Part shown: one piece after another, positions 46,228-57,331 of the stretch
How the letters are laid out: each line of letters begins with the position of its first letter
Position numbering within the stretch: the first letter of the stretch is position 1
NCBI GenBank assembly: GCA_030549205.1
Contig: JAUKTV010000018.1
Coordinates: forward strand, 310,001 to 374,000
DNA length: 64,000 nt
Source of the DNA: Apiosordaria backusii
Taxonomy: Eukaryota > Ascomycota > Sordariomycetes > Sordariales > Lasiosphaeriaceae
Direction of reading: 5' to 3'
Program-made: the position numbers and the translations under genes
Notes under the pieces: generated by a model
Database searches by the model: none
What the model was told of the DNA's origin: nothing
Seen by the model: the letters and a program-made list of their open reading frames with translations, nothing else

Positions 46228-48297
46228 ATGTCATTATTTGCGCCCTATCGATACCGATCTCTTCCACACAATGATTCCATACGCATTCTCCGGATCATCC
46301 CAAATGGACAGCGCGATGCGCCAATTCGGTGCGCAATGGGCACCCGTCGTCTTTCTGAGTTGACCCCACCGTATGAGGCGCTTTCATATACTTGGGGAGA
46401 TGCATCAGACAGGGTCACAATTCATATTGGAGACGGCGATGGCGATACTCAGCTGATGGTAACTCGAAATTGCTTCAGCGCTCTGAAAAATCTGCGGCAA
46501 TCTGACTGTCCACGAGCAATGTGGGTCGATGCAGTTTGTATCAACCAAGAAGACGATGAGGAACGGTCCCACCAGGTTCGAATGATGGAACGTATCTACG
46601 CCACGGCTGTCCGAACCGTTGTTTACCTCGGCGAGGAAACGCCCAGCAGCCGGATTCTCTTCGCAGATTTGGCTCGGACAGCGAATGGTCCTTTCAAACG
46701 TTCGGATCGTGCTACTGATACGTGGGAGCCTGATCGCCCGGCTCCCGATGCCAATGTTCTCTCGGCCCTTGAGGCGCTCCTTGACCGCCCTTGGTTTTAT
46801 CGAATTTGGGTGGTACAAGAAGTTTATGTCAGTGATCAGAACTCGATGTTGGTCATGTGTGGTGCGGAGACTGCTGCATGGAAGATGCTTTATCACTGCC
46901 TTCACGGATACCAAGCAGCGACCTTGGCCATCAACCGTTCAGCTGCACCCGGTGTGCTGACTCCTGGACGCTTTTATAACCGCAATGAAACTCCAACCTG
47001 GTGGAATCTCTGGAGAGCCCTGGATTCAACCAGGCCATGTCTAGCAACTGATCCTAGAGATAAAGTCTTCGCCCTCAGGGCTCTTCTTGGGCCAGGCAAT
47101 GTCAATTTGGATTATCTCATCGACTACTCGAAGAGTCTTGAAACTGTTTTGGCAGAAGTCGCCGAGTATTTACTGCTTTCCATAGGCTTAGTTCTTCTAC
47201 TGGCCAGTCGACATTCTCATAGCCGCACAGGTCTTGCTTCATGGGCACCTGATTGGTCTCAAACCAAACCTTTATGGGGGTTGGACGCGTTTGGCGGCAT
47301 TGTTCGCCGTCTGATGAATAATACCCCAAAACGATATGTCGATGCAAGGCCAGATGAGTAAGTATATGATGACTCACTATCTCATATGCTGTCCAAATTG
47401 AAGAGGCCGTCATCAATGTTAACCATGCGGCAGCTTTTCCTTCTCCTTCTCCAATACTTTGGAATACAGCCCCGGGATTCTACGCGTAGATGGCTGGCGA
47501 ATTGGTAGTATCACTGGCATGGGCACAGCCTTCAAATTTAATGGCATCAATGACGCAAATCAGCAGTTGACCTCGATCCGGAACGCCACACGACGACTGA
47601 ACAGAGATGAGAAAATAACGAAAGATGATGTTTTCCCATCTCAAATCAACCATCACGGAATTATATCTGGTAAGTACGACCGGAGCCAGCCTGATCCGGG
47701 GTTCGGTGAACGCTTCGCCCAACCATCAAAATTAACCACGGCTTTACTTAGCACTCAATCTCTTAACCACTGTAGAGATGAGACAGCTGTTCGGCCGAGG
47801 TGTTGCTGCCTCAGGTACTGAGGATGAACTGGTAAGTGCTTGAATCATGCCGGCAGACGTTTTCCTGTGCGCCTGCACCACGTATATGTCATCGTCTCAT
47901 CAGGATACCTGCTGATCGGCGTTATGGGTGAGCTTGGTAGCATAGTATGACCCTGGATTGGCTTGCCGGACGAGAAGGGACATGGACGATTCAGGAGGCA
48001 GAGCGGCATTTGAATGACTGCAAATTCTTTGTTGTTGGTGAAAGCTTCATAGGCATAGCACCCGAGGGCACCCGGGAGTCAGACCTTGTCTTCATCGTCA
48101 AAAATGCATATTTTCCGTGCATCTTACGGCAAGCTCCCGCTGGACGGTGGCACCTGATCAGTGGAGATTGCTACCTCATGGACTTGGACCAAGAAGTTGG
48201 TTGCAAGGAAGTCCAGTTCTCTGTCGGAGGAATATGGGATGGGCCGGGAATTGATGGTCTGTCAGAAGAGCAACCAGAAAAGCTTGAAATATGCTAG
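46228..48297 (+). CDS. HET-domain (heterokaryon incompatibility) protein
   Basis: Four exons, 46228-47357, 47434-47669, 47776-47831 and 47941-48297, give 592 residues. The introns are 76, 106 and 109 nt (GTAAGT donors; acceptors GGCAG, TGTAG and GGTAG); all phases close. The HET domain (about residues 45-200) shows YEALSYTWGD, AMWVDAVCINQEDDEERSHQ, IYATAVRTVVYLGEE and WFYRIWVVQEVY. The middle has TDPRDKVFALRALLGP. The last exon carries the usual C-terminal block FFVVGESFIGIAPEGT, then DLVFIVKN and FPCILR. The third intron's acceptor was chosen because it alone keeps the frame into this block. Such proteins trigger cell death on fusion of incompatible hyphae. It is probably intact, unlike the HET locus at 37 kb. 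Confidence 0.87.
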
Positions 48298-48632
48298 GCT
48301 TGATCATTTATACCATCCAAACTGGCTCGAACTCTTGTTTACTCTGCAAGAAAGCGGTAGAAGGAATATCCCGAGTCCTTAGGCTTTCGTGACACTGGGG
48401 AGGCTCGATTTTTCAGGGGCATTCAGGGGCACCAAAAGACGTGGGATTATATGAGCCGATGGATGCACGAGCTGCCGTAATCGGAAGCTGTATCCCATTT
48501 AGGTACCCGTGTGCCATCTAGTGGCAGATTGCGTCATTTCAACTTGATAGTTGTCTTCACCAGAACAGAGAAGGCCGCTGCACCAAAGTACCGTACCAGG
48601 TACCTAAGGCGATCATCATAGAGTCAGAGGAA
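48298..48632. other. short intergenic
   Basis: 335 bp between the HET gene and the dead oxygenase. It contains variants of the AGGTACC/TACCTA motif but no exact palindrome and no gene. Confidence 0.5.
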
Positions 48633-49790
48633 ATGTCTCAACAGATCCAACCAACGCCCGACTTCTCATCGATTCCGGCGATCAACATCTCCCGCTCTTT
48701 GGATTCACACACAAAAACAAAGTTATTGGCTGATCTACGCCATGCACTGACGGATGCGTGATTTCTGTATCTCATAAATCACAGTCTCTCCGATAGCACC
48801 AACACTATCACGGAAACCCTTCCTCAACTGTTTGCTATTTCTCCAGATGCAAAGGCTGAAGTAGCACTGATATACTCTCCTCACTTTCTGGGCTACAGCG
48901 CTGAAGGGACAGAGACGACAGCAGGCAAGTCCGATAATAGGGAGCAGTTTGAGTTTGCTACGGAATCGGAAGATATCTGGGAAGAAGGAGGCAGACAAGG
49001 ACCGTTGCATCAACGGCTGGAAGGCCCTAGCCAGGCAAGAATAACCCTCCCATTCTCCTATCAGTGCCCACTAACACAAGTCCAAAGTGGCCCATAGTGT
49101 CTTTCCCTCCAAGCTGCAAAGTAAGCAATAGAATCTTACCTGACTGCCCTCTCCGGTCTCTCCAAAACCTTCCTCTCTCTTGTAGCGGAAGCACTCGACC
49201 TACTGCCCAACGCTTTTGACCCCTTCCTCTCAAACTTCAACCGCCTCAAACTCATCCGATACCCCCCTCCTGCCTCCAAAGCTGGGACCGAAACCCAAGG
49301 GATAGGTCCCCACAAGGATTCCTCTGGCTAGTTCACCTTCCTACTCCAAGCCTCCGGACCGGACGTCAAAGGTCTTCAAGTCCTGAACAACAACGGCGCT
49401 TGGATCGACGTCCCGCCTATGGAGGGAAGCCTGGTAATGAACATCGGCCAAGCCTTCGAAGTTGTTACTCACGGGGTGTGCAAAGCGACGATTCACCGCG
49501 TTATTTCGGAGGGTCTCAAAGAGGTTCGATACAGTGCGGCTTTTTTTCAGGGGGTCAAGGGGAACTTGACCAAGACGGAAGATACCGAGACGTTGAGGCA
49601 TCACTTTGAAGGGTGGGGAGAAAGGGGCGAGCTTTTGGGGACTGCAAGACAAGAAGTCGACTCTCCTTTTTTGAGAGGCAAATATGAGACGTGGGGGGAG
49701 AGCCAGTTAAGGATAAAAATCAGGAGTCAGAGGATGTTGGGAAGAAGTGGTATGGGAATGTATGGGGAAAGTATGTGGGAGAGGCACTAG
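48633..49790 (+). pseudogene. inactivated 2OG-Fe(II) oxygenase (isopenicillin N synthase-like)
   Basis: The frame starts well (MSQQIQPTPDFSSIPAINIS), but TGA at 48759-48761 interrupts LRHALTDA|FLYLINHSLSD, where relatives read through a glycine. The text continues QFEFATESEDIW and GPSQ. A GC-AG intron (GCAAGA..CAAAG) or a mutated donor could join to WPIVSF. Then the frame must change, with a TAA in the needed frame, to reach YLTALSGLSKTFLSLVAEAL. TAG at 49329-49331 breaks the core at GPHKDSSG|FTFLLQ. Downstream, VMNIGQAFEVVTHGVCKAT, IHRVI and RYSAAFFQG complete the fold. The iron ligands (HKD and the second His) and the 2OG-binding Arg are still readable. There are two nonsense codons and at least one frame break. 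The second stop fits a TG-to-TA (RIP-type) change. Confidence 0.82.
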
Positions 49791-50170
49791 GCTCGAGGTC
49801 AAGATGCTGAATGAGTTGATCTGATAACAACTACCTGGTAGGCTAGAGAACATATTTATGATCTTGCGGGCTGATAACCTCTGGTTCTTGCTCCAGTTAT
49901 CAAACTCTCTCACGGGAGTGGATGCGGCGATTTGTCTCGTTAGTGTGAAGTTTGGAGAACTGTGGGTGGTGCCTAAACGTCTAACTCAGAGCAAGAACGA
50001 AGGTATTTGGTATTTGGGAGCAGATTCCTGCTGGCAAAGTTTTAGTGCGATCAGAAATAAGGCACATGAAGAATGCCTGGCCTGGTGATGTATTTCACTG
50101 TATTGACTCTAACCCGCTTTCTAGAAAGGGCTTACCACAGTGAACCGATCGCCGGCTGCTAATCTACTAC
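49791..50170. other. short intergenic
   Basis: 380 bp between the oxygenase pseudogene and the 3' end of the minus-strand gene. Nothing recognised. Confidence 0.5.
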
Positions 50171-51163
50171 TCAAAGACACGGAGTGTACTTGTATCCCAA
50201 CGTCTTCATCCGCTCTTTGATGCTGTCCTCAACTGCCTGTTCCCATTTCGAATCGCCAAGATCCAACGATTCAGCTCTGATGTAGCTCATGTGGTCGTCG
50301 AAAATGTCATCACCAATACAAAGTGGACACACCACCCGATAACCGCATCCGACTGACTGGAAATCCCAAAGAAGTCTCGCAAATCCCGGGCATCCACCAC
50401 CGGGGCATAGAAACCGTTCTCCACGGCATACCCAGCAGCGTCCTCGGTCCACCCACGCAATGACATCCGGAACAGTAAGGTCATAGTACAAGCCTGATGC
50501 GTCGGGATTTGAGCCCGGACGCAAGGTCACATCAAAAGTTTGACCCGGAAGCTTAAGCAGGGGTGGGATCTTAGTGGCGGATTTATGGGTGACAACCGAA
50601 TCCTCCAACCAGAACCCTTCCATCTCACACTCCTCCCAGTCCTCGTCCTCGATCTCCTGCGCGTTGATCTTGGCCGCCATTTCCGCTGTCGCGCAGCTCA
50701 GAAACCGCTCGAAGTCACCACAACTGGCTGGGTTGTACAGATTGCTCGCGAGGCAAGTTTTGTTGTTGAGGCTAGGATAAATCATTGGATTTGGCGCGTG
50801 AGGGAGCTCGAACTTGTGAGCCACGTAACGGATAACCTTGGTGTCCACGTTTTTGGGGTCAGTGCTTTTGTCGGCGTTGGTCTTGCTGTCGGAATTGTTT
50901 GGCAACGAGGTGATGGACTGAACTTTGGCGAAAGAAAATTTGGGCCTCCGAAGGGCGGTCGCTTCCGCCTCGTTCAAGATCATCGCCCGTAGCTCAGGCG
51001 GGAACGATAGGCCTCCTTTCGTGGTTCTGATACAGTGGGATCCGTTGCGAGCGATCAAATCCCGAATCCAAAGGACAGTAGCGAGCCGGGTATTGTAGAA
51101 GAGTAGCTGATCTTTCAGATGGTCAGGGTCTGTGCTGACGATCGCAAGGTCCACGGGTCTCAT
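50171..51163 (-). CDS. unknown protein with C-terminal cysteine cluster
   Basis: Intronless, 330 residues. The frame is open to 51472, but the sequence before Met 51163 (MRPVDLAIVSTDPD) is not convincing. The N-terminal third, LATVLWIRDLIARNG and GGLSFPPELRAMILNEAEA, looks helical and recalls the start of fungal F-box-like proteins, without a clear F-box. An acidic stretch (EIEDEDWEECEMEGFW) follows. The C-terminus holds CWVCRGERFLCPGGGCPGF and, after about 20 residues, GYRVVCPLCIGDD, a CxxC...C...C...CxxC pattern that could bind zinc. I do not recognise the family. It is intact and well separated from its neighbours. Confidence 0.75.
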   Translation of the reverse strand: MRPVDLAIVSTDPDHLKDQLLFYNTRLATVLWIRDLIARNGSHCIRTTKGGLSFPPELRAMILNEAEATALRRPKFSFAKVQSITSLPNNSDSKTNADKSTDPKNVDTKVIRYVAHKFELPHAPNPMIYPSLNNKTCLASNLYNPASCGDFERFLSCATAEMAAKINAQEIEDEDWEECEMEGFWLEDSVVTHKSATKIPPLLKLPGQTFDVTLRPGSNPDASGLYYDLTVPDVIAWVDRGRCWVCRGERFLCPGGGCPGFARLLWDFQSVGCGYRVVCPLCIGDDIFDDHMSYIRAESLDLGDSKWEQAVEDSIKERMKTLGYKYTPCL

Positions 51164-51819
51164 CGTGTCGACGGAGGGCGGTGTTTGTTTTATACTTCTG
51201 TGAGCATACCTAATCCGGTACCTGGTCTCTGGGTTGGAAGGAAGAGTGCAAGAAGAACACATGAGGTCGGTCCTTTTACTCTTGAGGCAACAGTGGTTGA
51301 TGCAAAGTTTAATATATTGGAAACGCCACCAGCAAAAGCCTCTTTGGGTACAAATGATGGGAAGCGCCACAATTCTTGCGCCTTCTTCCTCGTCTGCTCC
51401 TCGACTCTTAGCAGGCGCGCTGGTGCCTACCTTACGGTAGGTACCTAGGTAAGTAGTACGGTAGTACTCCACTACGTCGCTTGAACCTTCACTCCCTTCT
51501 TGCTACCTTATCTTGCATCTTCCAGTGGCTTTCCTCTGAGTCCTTCGCTGCCTGAATCGTCATTGGGAAGATGCAGCCACGATACCCTAACCCTCGGAAT
51601 GAGTTGATACCTGGCTTACATAATGAAAGCAGTTCACAAATTTAACCTTGTGCCCCACACATCGCATGTCACAACAGAGCATTGGCATAAGAAAGAATAC
51701 ACTGGCTCTTCAAAAACACAGCATCCTCCTGTCCTGTCGTGCCTCGTACTTTACCACATACCTATCGAGAAGCTTCGCTCAATCCCTCAATACCATCACT
51801 CTGCCAACATCCCGCTAAC
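51164..51819. other. divergent promoter region with TACCTAGGTA
   Basis: About 650 bp between head-to-head genes. It contains the palindrome at 51442-51451 within a wider run of GGTAGGTACC/GTAGTAC variants. No gene is supported. Confidence 0.55.
51442..51451. repeat. palindrome TACCTAGGTA, copy 3
   Basis: An exact copy in the spacer upstream of the AlkB-like gene, flanked by degenerate GTAGGTACC and GTAGTAC steps that extend the symmetry. Confidence 0.9.
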
Positions 51820-52752
51820 ATGAGTGGACAAGTCCCGTCCATGTCCCCATTAGGGGCACAATCACATCTCATTCCCCCACCAATACCAGGTACCTCCACC
51901 ACCCCACCCGGGAATCTCGTACAGGAATGGCCCGATCTAGGACTCACCCTCATCTGCGACTTCATCTCCCCAGCCGAAGAACAAGAAATGATCTCTTCCT
52001 TCCACGCCATTTCCCCCCTAAACCCAGCCGACACCAAGCGACGGATAAGCCAGCACTTCGGCCACCATTTCGATTATACCACTTTTGGCATCGACGAGTC
52101 AAAACACAGCCCCGTGCCATCTTACATCACAAATTTCCTCGACAGGCTTCCAGTCGACACCGAGGGCAAGGAAATGGGGCGGAAACCGGACCAGTTCACC
52201 GTGCAGTACTACCCGCCTGGCGCTGGCATCCCGCCGCACGTGGACACACACAGCATGTTTGGGGAGGCGCTGTACAGCCTGAGTTTTGGGAGCGGGGTGC
52301 CGATGATTTTTCGGATGAGCGGGGAGAACGAGGCGAGGAAGCTGAGGTTGCCTAAGAGGTCGCTTCAGGAGTCGTCGCAGGCGGGGCTGGATGCCAGCGC
52401 CGATGGGAAGGCAGCGGACGAGAAAAGCGAAAAGGCTGAGGGAGTAGTGGCCCACCCGGCTTGGGAGCTCATGTTGCCGGCTAGGTCACTTCTTGTGATG
52501 AGGGGGGCTTCGAGGTATGGGTATACGCATGGGATTCGGCCGCGAAAAACGGACGTGGTTGACGGGGTGACGGTTAGGAGGGAAGGGAGGTATTCAATAA
52601 CCATGAGAAGTGTGCGGAGGGGTGAGGAAATTGGCTGTGATTGTCCATTTCCAGGTGTCTGTGATGCCAGGGTCAGAAAAGAGCAAGAAGCGGCCGCAAT
52701 AGTTGAGAACACGGAAATGGCTGGAACCGAATGTCACATGAATAGCCCCTGA
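51820..52752 (+). CDS. AlkB-like 2OG-Fe(II) oxygenase (ABH8-like)
   Basis: Intronless, 310 residues from Met 51820; an in-frame Met at 51739 would add 27 residues of no evident domain. The AlkB core is complete: RISQHFGHHFDYTTFGID (nucleotide-recognition lid), FTVQYYPPGAGIPPHVDTHS (iron ligands His140 and Asp142), YSLSFGSGVPMIF, SLLVMRGASRYGYTHGIRP (His237) and GRYSITMRSVR (Arg257 for 2OG, Arg263). It lacks the RRM and methyltransferase parts of animal ALKBH8, so it is a stand-alone oxygenase; tRNA wobble-uridine hydroxylation is the closest known activity, by inference. A charged insertion (about residues 180-212) sits between the strands that follow the HxD. A short Cys cluster (GCDCPFPGVCD) ends the domain. 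Confidence 0.92.
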   Translation: MSGQVPSMSPLGAQSHLIPPPIPGTSTTPPGNLVQEWPDLGLTLICDFISPAEEQEMISSFHAISPLNPADTKRRISQHFGHHFDYTTFGIDESKHSPVPSYITNFLDRLPVDTEGKEMGRKPDQFTVQYYPPGAGIPPHVDTHSMFGEALYSLSFGSGVPMIFRMSGENEARKLRLPKRSLQESSQAGLDASADGKAADEKSEKAEGVVAHPAWELMLPARSLLVMRGASRYGYTHGIRPRKTDVVDGVTVRREGRYSITMRSVRRGEEIGCDCPFPGVCDARVRKEQEAAAIVENTEMAGTECHMNSP

Positions 52753-53811
52753 ACCATCTGAAGTAAATATCATGTTTGTAGTGATCAACAGGATACTTCC
52801 AGGCCACTAACATACACCAGCGTCGTAGGTCTTTTCCCTATCCGGGCATGACCATTGTAGCAGGCGTCACCTGACATTCAAGTGGATCGGCCATGTGCGG
52901 CTTTAGCGTGCCCACATCAAGGTCATACACACCTACCCCATGACTGACTTGTTGAAACGCATTGTAACCATACTAGATATTGGCTGGTAGATGACTCTTG
53001 TGCCGACTGAATCTCGGTATCTACTAGGTACCGTGGCGTCCATAAGAACTCACTCTAGTTTACCTCGGCGACAACATACGAGTGATCAGCATCTCAAACC
53101 AACCGTGACACCAAACAACTCCAAACAACTCCAACCTTGCCGGCCTCCACCACGATTCTACAACTCCAACCATACTAGGTGCTGCACTCTATAGTCACAG
53201 CCATGGATCCCCAACCTGTCATACAGAAACCGACGGTGGAACAGCACAGCAATGCCCAGCCGGCTCTGGAAGACCAACGCCAACAGCCGTGGAAGCAGCT
53301 GCTTGATGAGATCGGAAACGATGCCAACGAGAGCCCAGCTGGCCAAGACTTGTTCCCTTGCAACAATGGGTTCCACGCCCATTCTCTTGCGGCCTGAGGA
53401 GGGATTTATCGAGGTCAGTGTTGAATCAGGTAAGCATTACCTGATTGGCATCACGTCCATACCTAGCTAGCATTGCCATGAACCAGTTACTAACGCGGGG
53501 GTAACACACAGAGCGATAGGATTCATGATGAAAGTGCCGGTGGCATCCTGGATTTGACTACCTAATCTTAACAGCGTTGTCTCAATGGCTGAAGATTACA
53601 TACAAGACAAACAACAGTTGGGACCTAAGGAAGGTCAAAATTCTCCACCTTGAACTTTCCCAAACAGATGACGCTGAACACCGATACGGTCGATATTGAT
53701 TCGCTATGTTCCGCCGTTGGTTGAGTGAGAAGGTTGAGAGCTCTGTGTGCATGCGGAATGGCGGCTGATAGCCCTTGTGAGGTACCGTGGTATGTCGTCG
53801 TATGTGGCATC
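52753..53811. other. intergenic, one doubtful small frame
   Basis: About 1.06 kb. A 64-codon frame starts at 53203 (MDPQPVIQKPTVEQ) and an overlapping frame reads TPILLRPEEGFIEVSVESG. Joined, they might be a small gene, but I find no convincing splice. Otherwise nothing. Confidence 0.4.
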
Positions 53812-54918
53812 TCACGTGCAAGCAGGAGTGATACCCTGAGCCTCGTTGGTCTGGCTCTTATTCCAAAGCCGTTGAGCGTTCCGACACCACTTGAAGTGGT
53901 CGAGATATGGTTGCTCAAGGGTGTCGAACTCCGAGTAGACCCTGTTTTTGAAGTCCAAGATGTCTCCTGGAGTCCAGCTAGTGGGAAGGGGGCTCAGAGG
54001 GATGTCGCGGCACCCAGCACAGCAAACGCCTGGTGAAAGCTTGGCGTCGGCCGGGGAGAGGGATGACCTGGGGTCCAGGAGGCCCAATCTGATAGCGGAC
54101 ATGTACCGGTACTCCTCCTTTTGGCGGTTCTGTGACATGTTGCAGTCATGGTGCTCGCCGCTGTAGGAGTCGTAGTGGACAAGCCACTGTCGAGCACGAT
54201 AGTTGGCTTGGAGTCGACGATTCTTTCCATGTACGGCACGGCCGTACTTTCCGGGAATGGTTTGGATGTTCCACTGAGGGGTGAAGCGCCACGGTCTCCA
54301 TCGATGTGTATCTTTATGGACGTAGACAAGAAAGTCCGGCGAGGTCTCCAGGCAGCGCAAGCAGCATCGCTGTAAAGTCGGAATGAAGACAAAAGCCCCC
54401 ATCTTGTCACAGAATCTACCGTCACGTTCCTTGCTGTTCTCACAGCGCACACTTCTCTGCGGCTGGAGTGCATTCATCACATCAACGAGTGTGAACCTCC
54501 CGGGGGTTTTGAGACCAAAGAGGGCCATCAGAATCTCAGGGGCTTTCATGACAATGAGTCGGTACTCGGGTAAGCTCAGAACATACTCCCAAGCACGGCG
54601 GTTGACATGCTTGAAGTTCCAAAGCGACTTGATGTCGAGGTTGCAGAGGATGTTCGACACCACCTCGTTGGGCATTCTCTCGAGGTGCCCGATGCTGGCG
54701 TAGGCAGCGCTGTCTGGCTGCTGAGGGGACCACAACATGCAGGTGGAGAAGGCAGCCTTGAGACCATCGTTGAATGTGATGGTAGCGGAGTCGAACTCGG
54801 TATATGGGTAGGTCGCAACCTTGAGGATGTCTTTCTTGGTATCGGCGTCAACCCTGTCGATGTCAAAAGGCTTTGCAGACCGCCAGATGGAGGGGAAGGG
54901 GTTGGGAAGGGGCTCCAT
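53812..54918 (-). CDS. F-box protein
   Basis: Intronless, 368 residues from Met 54918 (MEPLPNPFPS). The frame is open a further 29 codons upstream to 55005; that leader is hydrophobic but unlike the family. The F-box is at about residues 79-120: LERMPNEVVSNILCNLDIKS, then LWNFKHVNRRAWEYVLSLPEYR, the usual start LxxLPxEVxxxIxxxL. Downstream is a typical fungal F-box family context: a cysteine-rich spot LQRCCLRCLE, a basic middle, and a CCAGC segment before a C-terminal helix. F-box proteins bring substrates to SCF ubiquitin ligases through Skp1. The target is unknown. Confidence 0.87.
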   Translation of the reverse strand: MEPLPNPFPSIWRSAKPFDIDRVDADTKKDILKVATYPYTEFDSATITFNDGLKAAFSTCMLWSPQQPDSAAYASIGHLERMPNEVVSNILCNLDIKSLWNFKHVNRRAWEYVLSLPEYRLIVMKAPEILMALFGLKTPGRFTLVDVMNALQPQRSVRCENSKERDGRFCDKMGAFVFIPTLQRCCLRCLETSPDFLVYVHKDTHRWRPWRFTPQWNIQTIPGKYGRAVHGKNRRLQANYRARQWLVHYDSYSGEHHDCNMSQNRQKEEYRYMSAIRLGLLDPRSSLSPADAKLSPGVCCAGCRDIPLSPLPTSWTPGDILDFKNRVYSEFDTLEQPYLDHFKWCRNAQRLWNKSQTNEAQGITPACT

Positions 54919-57331
54919 GGTGAACTTGACCTCCTGAGTTCTCAAATAAAAAAGGGAGGCTGAGAAAAAAGATGTTAGTTTCAGGGAAGGTCTTGAAAGG
55001 GACAAGATGGGAAAGGTAGGTTACCTTGAACGGGGAAGACAGACGGGGGAGAGATTCTTGGCTGTTCACGGAGACGAAATCTCAAGTCCAGAGAAAGACG
55101 AAGACGAAAAGAAATGTGCTCTGCGTCGGTGATGGGGAAAGGGAAAGAAATTTCGAGGCCCCACGTTTGTGTGTTGACAATTAGGGCAGCTTGACGCCGA
55201 GGCTGCGGCTGCAGTGTTGGCCATGAGCATTGCGGCTGCGCTCACACCCTGTCTTTAAGGCAGAACCTCTCGGCGAGATCAATATCAGGCATGTTATCTA
55301 GGTACCTAGATAGCTCAGGTATGAAAAGGCAGGAGAAGGTTGTCACGGGCTTGACTGCCGAGACCTCACAGTTGGGGGCGTGTACAGTTAATTTTAATAA
55401 GAATTTTATAGTATTTACAGGCAACAAAGAGATGGGAGATTACAATTATTATAAGAAATCAACGCTGCATCGTTTTTGATCCTCAGCCTCAGGAGAGAAT
55501 CACATCATTACATGTAAACAATCTTTTTACTTGCCCCCTCACTTCAGTCCTTCGCTTCCAAATATGTTTAAAATGGGAAAATACTCTATGGATGTGACGT
55601 GATCGAAGAGTTTGAGATTGAGATTGAGAGAGACATCCTTTGCAATGTTCATCTTAGCTTTACGTAGACTTCATCTACCTAAGCTTTGACAAATGAGATC
55701 ACAAGCAAACGGTGCTAGTATCTTGAGCATTGTGAGTAGGCGCAACTAAGTGTCGCGAGTAAGCGGGTTTGAAGAAAAATGACAGTGTGAGCAAGCAGAG
55801 CTGGACTTATGGTTTCAATTCTAAGCTTAGTCAAATACCGATGTGCGGAAGTGGGCTTGCAAACATCAAGGGCATTTCAAAAAGGCATCCTTAAAGATAT
55901 CGTTTTGGGAGCCTCATTCTTACGTTCCCATCAACCCCCTCAACTTATCTTCATCTGAGGTTTATCTGGACTTCACTCAAGTAAGAACACTCCGAAAAGG
56001 CATATTATAAGATATCCTATTCGGAGACCCCTTCATCTCCCGTCCTCAGCGTCCCCCTCAGCTTATTCTCATCTGAGCTTTATTTCAACTTCACCCACGC
56101 TGCAACAACAGCTATCAAAAGCAAGCGCTGTTTATACAAATGGCATGGTGCACAAGCGGAGTTGTATTCGACTAGTTTTCATGGAGAGGCCCTGAGGAGA
56201 CGGGAGGGGGACTTTGAAAGGATATCGCAACAGAAATAAGTTCTGATTTTGTAGAATGCTGGACCCTAAGCGTGGGTGTGTCACAAAGCCTTTGTCTGAC
56301 GTCATTGACGCGTTTGAGGGAGCAATACCCAACCATTGACGCGTCAAGGCCACGTGGGCACGTGCCTACCCAAACAACACACGGACGAAAAGATGCCAGA
56401 CAAATGCTGCTGCTGTCATTTGTCAAGTGGTGCTTGGCAAATATTGGCAGACATTGGTATGCCCGCCATGCATCCTGGGCAGGTCACCTTCTCCCCGGCG
56501 ATAAGCCTTGCGCCTTGGCCTTTCATTGCTCGAAGACTTGGTCTTGGGTACCAGGTAAGATACCTACCTACTTTCATGTACTCCTGTTGGTGATCATGAA
56601 CTACCTACCAAAATATGCAGCGTATTTGTCCACTCAAGTACGCCTTCAATATTCCTATCTTTCACAGCTCGGAGTTGTCCGCATGACCATCTGACGCCTT
56701 GTGCCCTTCATTTCCGGGGATAACAGCAGGGTGAGTTTCTTGGGCGAATACGCCATATCCCCAGGCCATCTCACAATACCTGCATGCACTCAAAACAACT
56801 TGACCCCGCAGAACAGTCCGACGTCGACTTCTCTTCTTGCTGACCTGGCGCATCAAACAGCGGCTCGGAATTGCCACGTCCAATGGCGACATCCCCAGAC
56901 ACGGCCGTCAAAGGCCGGTTATACGACACCCGAGCATTTGGGACCAACACCCTTGGCTCTCACCCTGCTGCACCCTGATATCAGAAAGACCATCTCCGGT
57001 CCGACCAGCACGAAGAGCAACAATCCGTGTGGACGGTACCGACTCGGCAGCCCCCCACGGTTTCGGTGGCGGCCAGCAGGAGCATATGGAGGCCTGGTCC
57101 CCTACATTTGCCATCAACATTGACGTTGTCGCCATCAGCCAAGGGTGGTATCACAAGCCGCCGTCCAACCAGCGCTGTCGGGAATACAATGGCGGAAGAC
57201 CTTGGCCAGTTGACATTATCGTTCTGGACTCACCGTCACCTTCACTGACACTCTCCGCACCCAGCAGCCATTGGAAACCGAGAGGATGAGGGGTGCAGCA
57301 CCGGGGGCTGGCACCACAGCCAGGGCACTGA
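54919..57331. other. long intergenic with a diverged tandem duplication
   Basis: About 2.4 kb, including AT-richer sequence at 55.4-56.1 kb. It contains the inverted variant CTAGGTACCTAG at 55298-55309 and the duplication at 55867-56096. No gene is supported; frames at 56272-57289 overlap in several phases without domains. Confidence 0.5.
55867..56096. repeat. diverged tandem duplication, about 115 bp x2
   Basis: Unit 1 (about 55867-55978) and unit 2 (about 55984-56096) share ordered blocks: AAAAGGCAT, AAGATATC, a GAGnCC block, CCCCCTCAnCTTAT, CTTCATCTGAG or CTCATCTGAG, then a TTTAT and ACTTCA end. I judge roughly 70-75% similarity by eye. It is non-coding, and may be an old transposon remnant or a decayed local duplication. 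Confidence 0.65.

Noticed and set aside
5820..48433. The 13-mer CATTCAGGGGCAC occurs at 5820 and 48421
   Set aside because: Some tens of shared 13-mers are expected by chance in 64 kb, so one shared word is not evidence of a repeat family.
53203..53470. Possible small gene (two overlapping short frames)
   Set aside because: No splice site in phase joins them and no homologue is recognised; noted only as doubtful.
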